In this document: positions 17,519 through 26,894 of the stretch, piece after piece
How the letters are laid out: every line of letters begins with the position of its first letter
Numbering within the stretch: the stretch's first letter is position 1
Assembly (NCBI RefSeq): GCF_003182155.1
Contig: NZ_QGTG01000003.1
Coordinates: forward strand, 620,001 to 684,000
Direction: 5' to 3'
Length of the DNA stretch: 64,000 bases
Origin: Chitinophaga sp. S165
GTDB taxonomy: Bacteria > Bacteroidota > Bacteroidia > Chitinophagales > Chitinophagaceae
Position numbers and translations under genes: made by a program
Notes under the pieces: generated by a model
Told to the model about the DNA's origin: nothing
Seen by the model: the letters and a program-made list of their open reading frames with translations, nothing else
Database searches by the model: none

Positions 17519-18640
17519 ATGAATTTTGATCCGGAATACTTAAAGGAATTGGTGCTTGATAAGATCGCAGGCACCATAGATGAGGAGTCTGATCTTTTCC
17601 TGAGAGAACTCATTGCAGAAGACCCAGAGGCACTTAAGATCTATCGATCACTTCATGAGCAATATAAGCCAGAGGACCTCCGCAGAATAGAAGAATTGGC
17701 GCCAGCCTATGAGGCGGCTGTATGGCAAACAATTCATAGGCGCAAATCCCGGCAATTATGGTTGCGTGCGAGTGTTGGGGTTGCTGCAGCAATCGCCGTT
17801 TTCTTAGGAGTATATCTATCGTGGTTTTCCAGGTCGCCGTCATTTAAAAGTGGGCAAGTAGCTAGCCATATCAGCAAACAAATCATATTGCGCCTGCCCG
17901 GTGAAGAAGTCATTGACCTTAGTGGAAGTCAGGGGGAGATGAAGGTGGGCAGTACTCATCTTAATAATATCAACAAAACCTTGACTTATTCCAGTGCTGT
18001 GGCCGACAATAAAACAGCTATTCTTACTGTTCCACCGGGAAAGGATTATGTCGTACGGTTAGATGACGGAACGGAAATACAGCTAAATGCAGCTACGCGC
18101 CTTGAATTTCCTCTGAAGTTCTCAGGAGCGACCAGGGAGATAGTAGTCGATGGTGAGGCCTATATAAAGGTCGCAAAAGATGAAAAGCGGCCTTTTATCG
18201 TCAATTTATCACATAGTCAGGTGCAGGTGCTGGGTACAGAATTCAACGTTAATACCTATGATGCCGGGCAGGAGAAAGTTGCTTTGGTTGAAGGAGCTGT
18301 TAAGATGATTACAAAGGAGAATAGCCTGGTGCTCACTCCGGGAAATGAGGGCACCTATACAAAAGACAAAGGGATAGAAGTAGACCGATTTAGTACACGC
18401 GACTGTTTGAGCTGGCGTAAGGGGCTATACTTCTTTCATAACGCTACATTCGAAGAGGTCAGTAAGATCTTACCACGCTGGTTTGGAGTTGAGGTAATTA
18501 TCCAAAATCATGAAACAGGTAACAGCAGATTCACCGGTTTTATTGATAGAAATGCACCAATTGCACAATCATTGGACCTTTTAAAAGAGACTAACGCCTT
18601 CAATTATGTTATAAGTGGTGATACTGTGCTGATCCGTTAA
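17519..18640 (+). CDS. FecR family anti-sigma factor/signal transducer
   Basis: 373 aa. Cytoplasmic N-terminal anti-sigma region (1-75), one transmembrane segment at ~80-102, a periplasmic FecR domain at ~168-263 (PPGKDYVVRLDDGTEIQLNA split across the first strand; EIVVDGEAYIKVAKDEKRPF; VLGTEFNV), and a C-terminal DUF4974-type domain at ~300-372 resembling an STN/secretin fold (WRKGLYFFHNATFEEV). It carries the signal from the STN domain of SusC to the sigma factor encoded just upstream. Confidence 0.93.
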   Translation: MNFDPEYLKELVLDKIAGTIDEESDLFLRELIAEDPEALKIYRSLHEQYKPEDLRRIEELAPAYEAAVWQTIHRRKSRQLWLRASVGVAAAIAVFLGVYLSWFSRSPSFKSGQVASHISKQIILRLPGEEVIDLSGSQGEMKVGSTHLNNINKTLTYSSAVADNKTAILTVPPGKDYVVRLDDGTEIQLNAATRLEFPLKFSGATREIVVDGEAYIKVAKDEKRPFIVNLSHSQVQVLGTEFNVNTYDAGQEKVALVEGAVKMITKENSLVLTPGNEGTYTKDKGIEVDRFSTRDCLSWRKGLYFFHNATFEEVSKILPRWFGVEVIIQNHETGNSRFTGFIDRNAPIAQSLDLLKETNAFNYVISGDTVLIR

Positions 18641-18789
18641 AGACGCCAGTATGTATTCTTCTAAACAAGATATTTTTATACAGTTGTAGTCAGGCTAACG
18701 GAGCAGCCATTCCAGAAGGTTATATACAAGAAAGACCGGTGGTAAACTACAAGATTTATTCGCAGTTGTAACGAAAAGATATTGCAATA

Positions 18790-18827
18790 AACGCAAAAAG
18801 GATAGTGATCACTATCCTTTTTGCGTT
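18790..18827. terminator. bidirectional terminator
   Basis: A perfect 38-bp palindrome (19 bases each side) with A-rich start and T-rich arm, centred between the convergent fecR and S9 peptidase genes. Confidence 0.8.
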
Positions 18828-18885
18828 AGGGACTGGAGCTTATTGATAATCGCGATAGAATGACTGCGTTATTATATTCGGCCAA

Positions 18886-21327
18886 CTAAAATGCATTCTT
18901 AGCAGTAGCCGGAGTACTATCCTTTTCACCATGTTTTACATATTTATCCAGCCAGGTATTCTGTTCGTACAACATATGCAGCAGGTTTTCCTTCCCTTTG
19001 TATCCATGCGCTTCATAGGGTAAAATGACGAATCGTATGGTACCGCCATGTCCTTTCACCGCATTGAATAGGCGCTCGCTTTGAATAGGGAAGGTACCCG
19101 AGTTATCATCCATTTCGCCATGAATGAGTAGTAAAGGTGTTTTGATCTTATCTGCGTAGCTGAATGGGCTCATGGCGCTGTATAGTTCCGGCGCTTCCCA
19201 ATAGGTGCGGTCTTCGTTCTGGAAACCGAAGGGTGTAAGGCTACGATTATAGGCGCCACTGCGGGCAATACCAGCTTTAAACAGGTTAGTATGCGCCAGC
19301 AGATTTGCGGTCATAAAAGCACCATAACTATGCCCGCCGATAGCTACACGGTTCCTATCTCCAACACCCATTTCTGCCAGTTTGTTGATGGCTGCTTCGG
19401 CATTCATACGCAATTGGTCGGTGAAGTTATCGTTGGGCTTCTTAGACGAATCAGTAGCTACAATGGGCATTTCGGTATTGTCAAGCACTGCATAACCCTG
19501 TGTTACCCAAAATACAGGACCTCCATAACTAACCATCGTAAAGCGGTATTGTGAACCACGAATCTGTGCTGCATCGGCTGCATTGTTGAACTCTCTCGGA
19601 TATGCCCACATTAACACGGGCAATGGGCCGTCTTTTTTAGGATCATAATTTTTAGGTAGATAGAGGTCGCCCGTGAGATCTACACCGTCGGCTCTTTTAT
19701 AACTGATCTTTTGTTTACTGATGTTCTCAAGCTGCGGATAAGGATTGGTAAAATTAGTGATGGCTCTATCAGCCGAACGCAATACCAGGTTTTTGATATA
19801 ATAGTTCGGCATTTCTTTCTGAGACTCGCGGCGGGTCAATAGTACCAGTTTATCAGCATTGATCACATCGGTCACCATTTCAAAAGTTCCTTCCGGACAA
19901 CGCCAGATGATCTCATTCTGTTTGGTAGCCAGATCGAATTTGGCGATGAATGGCAGATCGCCTTTGGGGGAACTGCCTACCGGATTATTCATTAGCAGCT
20001 TAGTGCCATTGTCAACGAGTTTGATCACCTGTTGACCATATTTGTTTTTTTCCGTTACCGGTATACCGGGATTGTTATAGGCATCAGTAGTATTACGTTC
20101 CAGCAGTGTTTCCAGTTTACCGGTAGATGGGTTGTAACGACTCAGGCGTGTGCTTTGTTTGCTTTGCAAACGTTCGATCAGAAGTGCTACATGCTCATTG
20201 CCCCAACTGATCCCACTGTAACGCCAGCTTGTTTTAAACAGTTCTTTAGCTTCGCCGGTGAAGGGTGCGCTGAGCGTATATACTGCATCATGGTAATCTG
20301 TTTTGCTTTTGTAAATACCACTGTCGAGTGGCACACACCAGGTAATGGTGGCAGGTTCATCACTCCGCCATTCAAAAGAACGTGGTGCGTTCAAAACATT
20401 GTCGTATCCGGAAGGCGATAATTCTGTTGAAGGTAACATGGCTATCACTTTCACGATTTTACCAGTGACGTCAGTGATATTGACGCTGGAGTTGAATCCA
20501 TTAGCGGGCACCAGGTACGAGAAAGGCTTGTTAATGACACGCGTGAGCAAATACTTCTTGTCAGGCGATAAACTAAAGGTGTTATAGATGGCCGGTTGTC
20601 CAATTTTGGTTTCTACACCGTTCACATTTTTCACCAGTTGCACGGTTGAATAGAAGGCGAACAATTTTTCGTCATAAGGAGATTTGATAAGGTCCTGGTA
20701 AGTACGGCTAGGCGCTATTTTACCGAGATTTTGCTGAATGGTCGGACCGGAGGGCATTAATGACCGGATGGGAGCTGCCGTAGCGGGCTGCAGAATTGTT
20801 TTATACAATAAAGTATTATTGTCCATCCATATAAAATCCTGCCCCAGTATTACATTCAGCGCCTGTTTATTTACCCTGGTAGCCCTACGCGTGCTAATGT
20901 CGATCACATAAAGGTCAACTGCTTTGTTAGTCGTATTGATGAATGCTATCTTTTTTTCATTTGGACTCCATACCACATTACCGGCAAGCATGCCGGCGGG
21001 TAATCCGGCGACAGGATATTCCTTGTTGGAGTTGAGGTCTTTCAGCTTGAAGTTATTGATGAAATTCTGCCGGCTCAAAGCATAGTTGTTGGGATTGATG
21101 CGTTGTCCGGCTATACGAAGTTCCGGCTGCGCCAGTTCTTCTACCGAAGGATAACTGTTGCGTTCCATTAGTAGCATCCAGTTTCCCTGACCATCAATGC
21201 TTACGGCAGGTGCGGGCTTAGCAAGTAGCAGATCTGCGATCTCTTTGGGTGGCATCTTGTACCCGTCTTCCTGGGCAAAGCAAGTCTGCACAATAAAAGT
21301 TAAGATAAGCAAAAGGGTTGTTCTCAT
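18886..21327 (-). CDS. secreted prolyl-oligopeptidase family (S9) serine peptidase
   Basis: 813 aa from the ATG at 21327, which gives a standard signal peptide (MRTTLLLILTFIVQ...CFA). The frame extends to a TTG at 21351, which is less likely. A beta-propeller-like N-terminal ~530 residues is followed by an alpha/beta-hydrolase domain with nucleophile Ser in GGHSYGAF, an Asp in HGEMDDNSG and His in YEAHGY. All triad residues are present. It probably cleaves short peptides in the periplasm. It converges on the sigma/FecR pair, so a role in processing the nearby exported peptides is possible but unsupported. Confidence 0.9.
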   Translation of the reverse strand: MRTTLLLILTFIVQTCFAQEDGYKMPPKEIADLLLAKPAPAVSIDGQGNWMLLMERNSYPSVEELAQPELRIAGQRINPNNYALSRQNFINNFKLKDLNSNKEYPVAGLPAGMLAGNVVWSPNEKKIAFINTTNKAVDLYVIDISTRRATRVNKQALNVILGQDFIWMDNNTLLYKTILQPATAAPIRSLMPSGPTIQQNLGKIAPSRTYQDLIKSPYDEKLFAFYSTVQLVKNVNGVETKIGQPAIYNTFSLSPDKKYLLTRVINKPFSYLVPANGFNSSVNITDVTGKIVKVIAMLPSTELSPSGYDNVLNAPRSFEWRSDEPATITWCVPLDSGIYKSKTDYHDAVYTLSAPFTGEAKELFKTSWRYSGISWGNEHVALLIERLQSKQSTRLSRYNPSTGKLETLLERNTTDAYNNPGIPVTEKNKYGQQVIKLVDNGTKLLMNNPVGSSPKGDLPFIAKFDLATKQNEIIWRCPEGTFEMVTDVINADKLVLLTRRESQKEMPNYYIKNLVLRSADRAITNFTNPYPQLENISKQKISYKRADGVDLTGDLYLPKNYDPKKDGPLPVLMWAYPREFNNAADAAQIRGSQYRFTMVSYGGPVFWVTQGYAVLDNTEMPIVATDSSKKPNDNFTDQLRMNAEAAINKLAEMGVGDRNRVAIGGHSYGAFMTANLLAHTNLFKAGIARSGAYNRSLTPFGFQNEDRTYWEAPELYSAMSPFSYADKIKTPLLLIHGEMDDNSGTFPIQSERLFNAVKGHGGTIRFVILPYEAHGYKGKENLLHMLYEQNTWLDKYVKHGEKDSTPATAKNAF

Positions 21328-21406
21328 AAGTGACAATTTTGGTTGAATCAATACAATTTAGGGTTGAAAGGTCATAAGTGAAGCGCAAAAAGTATGAATG
21401 GAAATA

Positions 21407-21661
21407 TTAGATGAGCACCTCTTGCTCTGGTTCAATTAATGCCGGAAAATGGCCGGTAGACCACGCACGTGATTCAACTGGTGAGCTTCCGATGCAGTCT
21501 TTTATAGTCCTAAAGGAATAAATTAAATGTTTTTTAAGTGTATTAAAAGCATCACCGCTCCAGAAATCCCCAAATCTAAAATGATGTTTTTCAATAGTTA
21601 CTTCTTTTTGCAGCATGTGACTTAAGTGAATTAAAATGCCCTGTGTATTGTTGATAATCAT
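21407..21661 (-). CDS. small hypothetical protein (doubtful)
   Basis: 84 codons from an ATG, upstream of the S9 peptidase on the same strand. The composition is plausible (KKHLIYSFRTIKDC) but I recognise no family, signal peptide or motif. It may be a gene remnant. Confidence 0.25.
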   Translation of the reverse strand: MIINNTQGILIHLSHMLQKEVTIEKHHFRFGDFWSGDAFNTLKKHLIYSFRTIKDCIGSSPVESRAWSTGHFPALIEPEQEVLI

Positions 21662-21909
21662 TTGGTTGTGAGGATATTTGCTTGTTTTATTGACTTATAT
21701 TTCGATAAATTTGATCATCCAGGAACAGAATGACCACCTGTTATCCTGATATATTGAGCAAATTATCTGTGCGCTGATATCCCTCAAAGACCAGGATTGT
21801 GAAGATCAATTTGTGCCCAGTAACCATAAACATCAAAACCTATGACTTAGTAAACCTTGCCGGACTAAAAATCAAATCAGCCAATTTTTAACCAGTAAAA
21901 ATCCACAAA

Positions 21910-23721
21910 ATGAGGAAAATTTATCTTCGGCTTGCCGCCGCAGGCATGCTTTGTATTGCATTTTATGCATGTAAAAAGAATATTTACAAGCCCGACGACG
22001 CTGATGTCAGCATGACAACTGCCAGGGCTAATGAATCGGTAAGTATCTGGATGACGACAGGTAACCAGAGTCAACTTCTGCAGCAACAGGGCAATGTTAC
22101 ATTCGCGCCCGATGCCGGAACCGGAGGCACAACAATTACAGTAAATGAAGGGGCTACCTATCAGGATATCGATGGGTTCGGGTACACACTTACCCAGGCC
22201 AGTGCCAAGTTAATCAGCAATTTATCTGCGAGCGCACAAAGTTCATTATTAAATGAGCTTTTCAGTCCTTCGGGTGGTATAGGCATTTCGGTTGTCCGCA
22301 TAGGCGTGGGCGCCACCGACCTGAGTGATTATTCGTACACCTATCGAGACGGTGCGTCATTTAGCTTGTCTGGTCCGGACATGACCTACACTATTCCCAT
22401 ATTGAAAAAGATCCTCGCTATCAATCCGGCTATCAAAATAATGGCGACACCGTGGACCGCACCCCGGTGGATGAAAACGAACGGATCTTTTATTGGAGGT
22501 ACGCTTAAAGGGGAAAACTACGAGAGCTACGGGCAATACTGGCTGGATTATATGAATGCTATGAGGGCACAGGGTATCGAAATATGGGCCCTGACGCCTC
22601 AGAACGAGCCGCTGAATCCTCATAATGAGCCGAGCATGACGCTGAGCAAAGAAAACGAACTGGGACTGATAAACGACTTTATTGGTCCTAAATTACGCGG
22701 CGCAGGCTTTAACTGTAAGATAATCTGCTACGACCACAATTGTGATAACACCGAGTTCCCTATATATGTAGCGAATAACAGTACTTATGTGGATGGCTCT
22801 GCGTTTCACCTGTATGGCGGAAATATCTCTGCTATGACAACGGTAAAGAATGCTACCAACAAGAATGTTTATTTCACAGAACAGTATACTTCTACAGGCG
22901 GTAGCTTTTCCGGAGATCTGTCATGGCACATACAAAATGTAGTTATCGGATCAATAAACAACTGGGCGAAAACGGTGTTGGAATGGAACCTGGTGAGCGA
23001 TTCACAAGGAGGTCCTCACACGCCAGGAGGCAGCAATGTATCGATGGGTGCCGTGACTATCGACGGAGGTACCATTACAAGAAGAGTTGGATATTACATC
23101 ATAGCGCACGTTTCTAAATTCGTTCAACCCGGAGCTGTACGTATTTCATCTAACAGTTCAGGAAATATCCAAACTACTGCTTTTAAGAACAGCGATGGTT
23201 CTAAGGTGTTGCTTGCCTTTAATAATGGTTCATCAAACGTTTCATTTAAAGTAAAATGGGGTAACCAGTCTTTTACCTACTCTTTACCAGGCGGAGCTGC
23301 GGCTACGTTCAAATGGGCTGGAGGGACTACTACTCCGAACGCTCCTATAGGTCAGGACATTACCCTGAAGGGCTTTAATAATATGTATGTAAGCAGCGAG
23401 AACGGCACGCAGCCAATGAACTGTAACAGGCCTACTGCATCAGGATGGGAGACCTTTACAGTGGTTGATGCTGGTGGAGGTAAGATCGCACTTCGCTCCC
23501 AGGGAAAATATGTATCATCAGAGAACGGGACGCAAGCTATCACCTGTAATCGCCTTACTATCGGAGACTGGGAGAAATTTGATTGGCTGGTTAACGGCGA
23601 TGGCAAAATATCGCTAAGAGGAAGTAATGGCATGTATGTATGCTCCGAAAACGGAACGCAGGCAATGACCTGTAACCGTCCGACAGTATCCGGTTGGGAA
23701 GCATTCGGCGTAAATCAGTAA
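21910..23721 (+). CDS. GH30 family glycosidase lipoprotein with C-terminal beta-trefoil-like repeats
   Basis: 603 aa. Lipoprotein signal (AFYAC, Cys21). Residues ~75-390 form a (beta/alpha)8 GH30 catalytic domain: GFGYTLTQASA, ATPWTAPRWMK, acid/base Glu233 in PQNEP, nucleophile Glu324 in VYFTEQYTS. Residues ~395-470 form the GH30 side beta-domain. A Gly/Thr/Pro linker follows, then three repeats (~485-603), each with MYV or KYV, SSENGTQ and CNR....W, which resemble a fascin/ricin-type trefoil that may bind carbohydrate. Members of GH30 cleave beta-1,6-glucan, glucosylceramide or xylan. The motifs here are closest to the glucosylceramidase-like branch. Likely surface- or periplasm-anchored. 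Confidence 0.9.
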   Translation: MRKIYLRLAAAGMLCIAFYACKKNIYKPDDADVSMTTARANESVSIWMTTGNQSQLLQQQGNVTFAPDAGTGGTTITVNEGATYQDIDGFGYTLTQASAKLISNLSASAQSSLLNELFSPSGGIGISVVRIGVGATDLSDYSYTYRDGASFSLSGPDMTYTIPILKKILAINPAIKIMATPWTAPRWMKTNGSFIGGTLKGENYESYGQYWLDYMNAMRAQGIEIWALTPQNEPLNPHNEPSMTLSKENELGLINDFIGPKLRGAGFNCKIICYDHNCDNTEFPIYVANNSTYVDGSAFHLYGGNISAMTTVKNATNKNVYFTEQYTSTGGSFSGDLSWHIQNVVIGSINNWAKTVLEWNLVSDSQGGPHTPGGSNVSMGAVTIDGGTITRRVGYYIIAHVSKFVQPGAVRISSNSSGNIQTTAFKNSDGSKVLLAFNNGSSNVSFKVKWGNQSFTYSLPGGAAATFKWAGGTTTPNAPIGQDITLKGFNNMYVSSENGTQPMNCNRPTASGWETFTVVDAGGGKIALRSQGKYVSSENGTQAITCNRLTIGDWEKFDWLVNGDGKISLRGSNGMYVCSENGTQAMTCNRPTVSGWEAFGVNQ

Positions 23722-23740
23722 TCTAATCTGTTAAACTTAG

Positions 23741-23774
23741 TTTACCCGCCCTGGTTTAGTACCGGGCGGGTAAA
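23741..23774 (+). terminator. hairpin after the GH30 gene
   Basis: TTTACCCGCCC and GGGCGGGTAAA flank a 12-base loop, 19 bases after the GH30 stop and just before the next start. It could be a terminator or attenuator. Confidence 0.55.
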
Positions 23775-23780
23775 TCAATT

Positions 23781-24683
23781 ATGCATATGAAGTCCTTTCT
23801 GCTCAATGTCATATTTCTGTTCAGTTTTGTAGCTGTCAATGCACAATACAGCTCGCCCGTGATGGAGGTAGCATTGTCCGGCGGTTATCAGACGGCCGAT
23901 CTGCGATGGTCGATAGCAGGGAATGGAAGCGGACAATCACCCAATATACTTTCTGAAGTGAAATGGCATGCGTTAAGCGGTCCTTCCCTAGACGCCAGAG
24001 GACGGTTTAATGTCACAAACCGGTTGTTTATTACAGGTGAAGTATCAAAATGCTTCATTAAAGCAGGGAATGCTACAGATACTGATTATGCAGATGATGA
24101 TCGTGGATTACCAACGTATTCGGCACAACTGGATGCTGATGAGGGCCGCCTATCGGCTGTTCGCTTTTATGGAGGATATAATTTTCTGCAACGTGCCGGA
24201 TTGCGTATCACCGTTTTTGTGGGATATGCTGAAAATAGGGAGTTTTTATTCCTGCTAAACCATGCTCAATATATTCCGGGAGAGAGAAATCTCCGATGTA
24301 CTTATAATACCAGCTGGAAAGGGATTTCTGGCGGGCTATCCGGCCGTTACAGGGCAACTTCATGGTTAGAACTAACAGGAGAGCTGCAATACAGCCAGAT
24401 GAACTATAAGGCCACTGCAGACTGGAATCTGATCGACGCCTTTCAGCACCCTGTCAGTTTTAAGCAGGAGGCCAGGGGATTTGATCTTAAGATGTCAGTA
24501 ACATGTGCCTTCCGTCTCAGAAGTTATCTGTCACTATTTACGTCAGGAACATATAGTCGCGCTGAAACCGGGACAGGTACAGATGAATTGTTCCTTGAAT
24601 CCGGAGCTGTTCAGACTACACAATTTAATGGTGCATTTACACACGCGAAGAAAATTGCAATTGGGGCGCTTGTTCAATTTTGA
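23781..24683 (+). CDS. outer-membrane beta-barrel protein (omptin-like fold)
   Basis: 300 aa. Signal peptide ending VNA at ~21. The body alternates hydrophobic and polar residues in ~10-residue strands separated by acidic loops, and ends in VQF, as outer-membrane barrels do. The region with ADLRWSIAG, PNILSEVKW and FITGEVSKCF recalls the omptin-like 'Protochlamydia outer membrane protein' group. I do not see a clear omptin catalytic Asp/His arrangement. An ATG two codons downstream is an equal start. It follows the GH30 gene on the same strand. Confidence 0.7.
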   Translation: MHMKSFLLNVIFLFSFVAVNAQYSSPVMEVALSGGYQTADLRWSIAGNGSGQSPNILSEVKWHALSGPSLDARGRFNVTNRLFITGEVSKCFIKAGNATDTDYADDDRGLPTYSAQLDADEGRLSAVRFYGGYNFLQRAGLRITVFVGYAENREFLFLLNHAQYIPGERNLRCTYNTSWKGISGGLSGRYRATSWLELTGELQYSQMNYKATADWNLIDAFQHPVSFKQEARGFDLKMSVTCAFRLRSYLSLFTSGTYSRAETGTGTDELFLESGAVQTTQFNGAFTHAKKIAIGALVQF

Positions 24684-24704
24684 AATGAAGGGATATAATG
24701 ACTG

Positions 24705-26570
24705 TTATGTCTTCATTATCAAATCGGTCCAACTTGCTTTTTTATTCTTTCTAGAAGCACCGCCCTCCGTATCAAGCAGGTTTTTTACACGCGTGGCGTA
24801 TGCCCAACAAGTACCCTGGCGCATATCAGTCTTTTCTGAGATCTGGTACGATGAGATATTTCCTTTGGTAGTAAATACCAGATATACGATGTAGAAAGCT
24901 TTATTTATCGGTATCCTGTTGTTTTCAAATATGGTATCATGCATCGGTGATTCTTCATAAGCACATTTGTTACACCGGCGGCTGAATGGTTTACGCCCAT
25001 TGCTGTAATTGGTATAACCGCACTTTCTACATTCAAACCCTTTACTCCATTTTAAATCGGCGAGGAACCTGTAGCATTTTTCCTGATCAGGATATTTCTG
25101 ACTGAATTCTTCAAACGTAAGCTCAGCAGATTTAATACGTGCATCGGTGATCTTTTCGATATTAGTTTTAAGTTCAGCATTATCTTTTTCAAGCAGCCGA
25201 TTCATTCGCGCGATCTCCAGGGCTTGTTCTTGTATCTCCCTGGACTGACGCTCAAGCTCTTTTGTGCGCGCTGCTACCTGTTCTTCCAATTGCTGATTGA
25301 CGGATGCCTGTAGCTTCAGATTATTTTGCATGTGATAGAAGGCGTCATCCTGCGCCTGTTTCTTCTCCTTTCTGAAAAGCCTTACCTGGTCGCCAATAGA
25401 AAAGGATAACAATATCATTTCCATCGCAAAACCAAGCACCATACTGTAATGACCGGGTACAGCCGAAATACCTTTTACAAGGCCTAATACAGTTGTAAGC
25501 TTGACAATAGCGCCAATAAAAAGGAAGGCATTACCCAATACGAAGAAACGTGCAGGTTTAAAACCCTTACACCAAATAACAAAGCCGGAGAGGAATGCAG
25601 TAAAGAGTGGTATAAAATCCAGGAATTTATATATGAACCATTCTCTTTTGATAAACACGCAGATCACAAAATAAATGGTACGTATGATGATGATCCAGTT
25701 GATCAACTTATAGAGCGGAGGACTTTGCCTTTTTACCCGTAACAGCGTTCTGGCAAAAATGAGTGCGAATATACTCATGCAATATAGGGAGATGCCATAC
25801 ATATATTCATTCAATTCCGGTATACCTGGCCATATGAACTGGAAGGCAATGCCGTCTGTGCTCATCTCATAGACACCAACGCTTACAATGTACAGCACAT
25901 AATAAAGATAGTGACTGAGACGGGTTGCCAACAGCATCAGCAGATTGTATAAACAGAAAACGAGTATCATACCGTAGAACAATCCATAAGTTATATATTC
26001 GACCAGCGCGTAGTTAATGAACCGTTCTACCGTGCGGTAAACCATAATGAAGTTGACTTCGTTTAAGGATTTTATCCTCACATAATAAACGTAAGAACCC
26101 TTAGAGAGATCAGGTATAAGGAACTCGAAATTTTTGTGCCGGTAAAGCCTGTTTCTAAAGTTTTTGCCTGCTCCCGAATAGGCCGCTATATACCGACCCC
26201 CGGCATGAGGTAAATAAAGCGTTATCTCGTCGATAGTCTGGTCAAAGAATTCGATTAAGCCCTGATTCTTTGCGATGGAATCTGAAACTATGACCCGCAC
26301 CTTGAACCAGTATACTGACCGGGGATTAAAGTTCTTTGGATAGTAGCTGGTATTGGGCTGAAATGCACCTGCTGCATCCCGGGTCCTCACCTCGTTGAAA
26401 TTCATGGTTCCGGAGCGATCTTCCAACCAACTTATTTCGTCATGGGTAAAGATATACTCGGCAGTGGTGTGATCAATATATGCTGGCCGCTGCGCTTTTA
26501 TACACGTTAGAAAGCAGCAGCAGAATAATGCTGTCAGATAAGCTATTGAAGATGAACTAAAGCTGGTCAT
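24705..26570 (-). CDS. 7TM-DISM receptor with coiled coil and transposase-type zinc-ribbon/HTH output domain
   Basis: 621 aa. Signal peptide (1-26). Residues ~30-180 form an extracellular 7TMR-DISMED2 sensor. Seven transmembrane helices run through ~185-400 (VEYITYGLFYGMILVFCLYNL first). A coiled coil follows at ~400-480 (LEEQVAARTKELE). Instead of a histidine kinase, the C-terminus (~490-600) carries a zinc ribbon with Cys514, Cys517, Cys533 and Cys536 (FECRKCG, RRCNKC) and a following helical segment (KGNISSYQISEKTDMRQGTCW), as in the N-terminal part of IS1595/ISXO2-type transposases. This looks like a domesticated transposase DNA-binding module used as an output domain on a membrane receptor. 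It converges on the OMP gene at 23781. Confidence 0.85.
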   Translation of the reverse strand: MTSFSSSSIAYLTALFCCCFLTCIKAQRPAYIDHTTAEYIFTHDEISWLEDRSGTMNFNEVRTRDAAGAFQPNTSYYPKNFNPRSVYWFKVRVIVSDSIAKNQGLIEFFDQTIDEITLYLPHAGGRYIAAYSGAGKNFRNRLYRHKNFEFLIPDLSKGSYVYYVRIKSLNEVNFIMVYRTVERFINYALVEYITYGLFYGMILVFCLYNLLMLLATRLSHYLYYVLYIVSVGVYEMSTDGIAFQFIWPGIPELNEYMYGISLYCMSIFALIFARTLLRVKRQSPPLYKLINWIIIIRTIYFVICVFIKREWFIYKFLDFIPLFTAFLSGFVIWCKGFKPARFFVLGNAFLFIGAIVKLTTVLGLVKGISAVPGHYSMVLGFAMEMILLSFSIGDQVRLFRKEKKQAQDDAFYHMQNNLKLQASVNQQLEEQVAARTKELERQSREIQEQALEIARMNRLLEKDNAELKTNIEKITDARIKSAELTFEEFSQKYPDQEKCYRFLADLKWSKGFECRKCGYTNYSNGRKPFSRRCNKCAYEESPMHDTIFENNRIPINKAFYIVYLVFTTKGNISSYQISEKTDMRQGTCWAYATRVKNLLDTEGGASRKNKKASWTDLIMKT

Positions 26571-26894
26571 TTTTGAAGCGAGGTGGAATTTTGGTTAAAT
26601 GAACTACATGTGGAACATAGGTGTACGTTTGACAGGTCTGACGTGGAATAATAGCCACTGGTTAAGTGCTATATTGATAGTAACTGGTTTTGGTCTGGCT
26701 AAAGTTAACAAAGTATCCTCTTATTTATTAAGGGGAATGCAGAAAAAATCAGGCAGTGATCTGTAGGGTAGGGGGATTAGAAAAACGGCCTCATAAGCCG
26801 GGAACTGATGGTACCGACCATCTTAGGCGTTTTGTTTCACCAGCCGGTTACGAAGTCCATAGATGGTCGGTATGATCCTTTCGGGGTGTCGTTA
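26571..26894. other. intergenic region with long-spaced inverted repeat
   Basis: 324 bases between minus-strand genes. TACCGACCATCT (26812-26823) is repeated inverted as AGATGGTCGGTA (26861-26872) with a 37-base loop. No ORF is supported. It may be a terminator of the upstream side or part of a small RNA. Confidence 0.4.
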
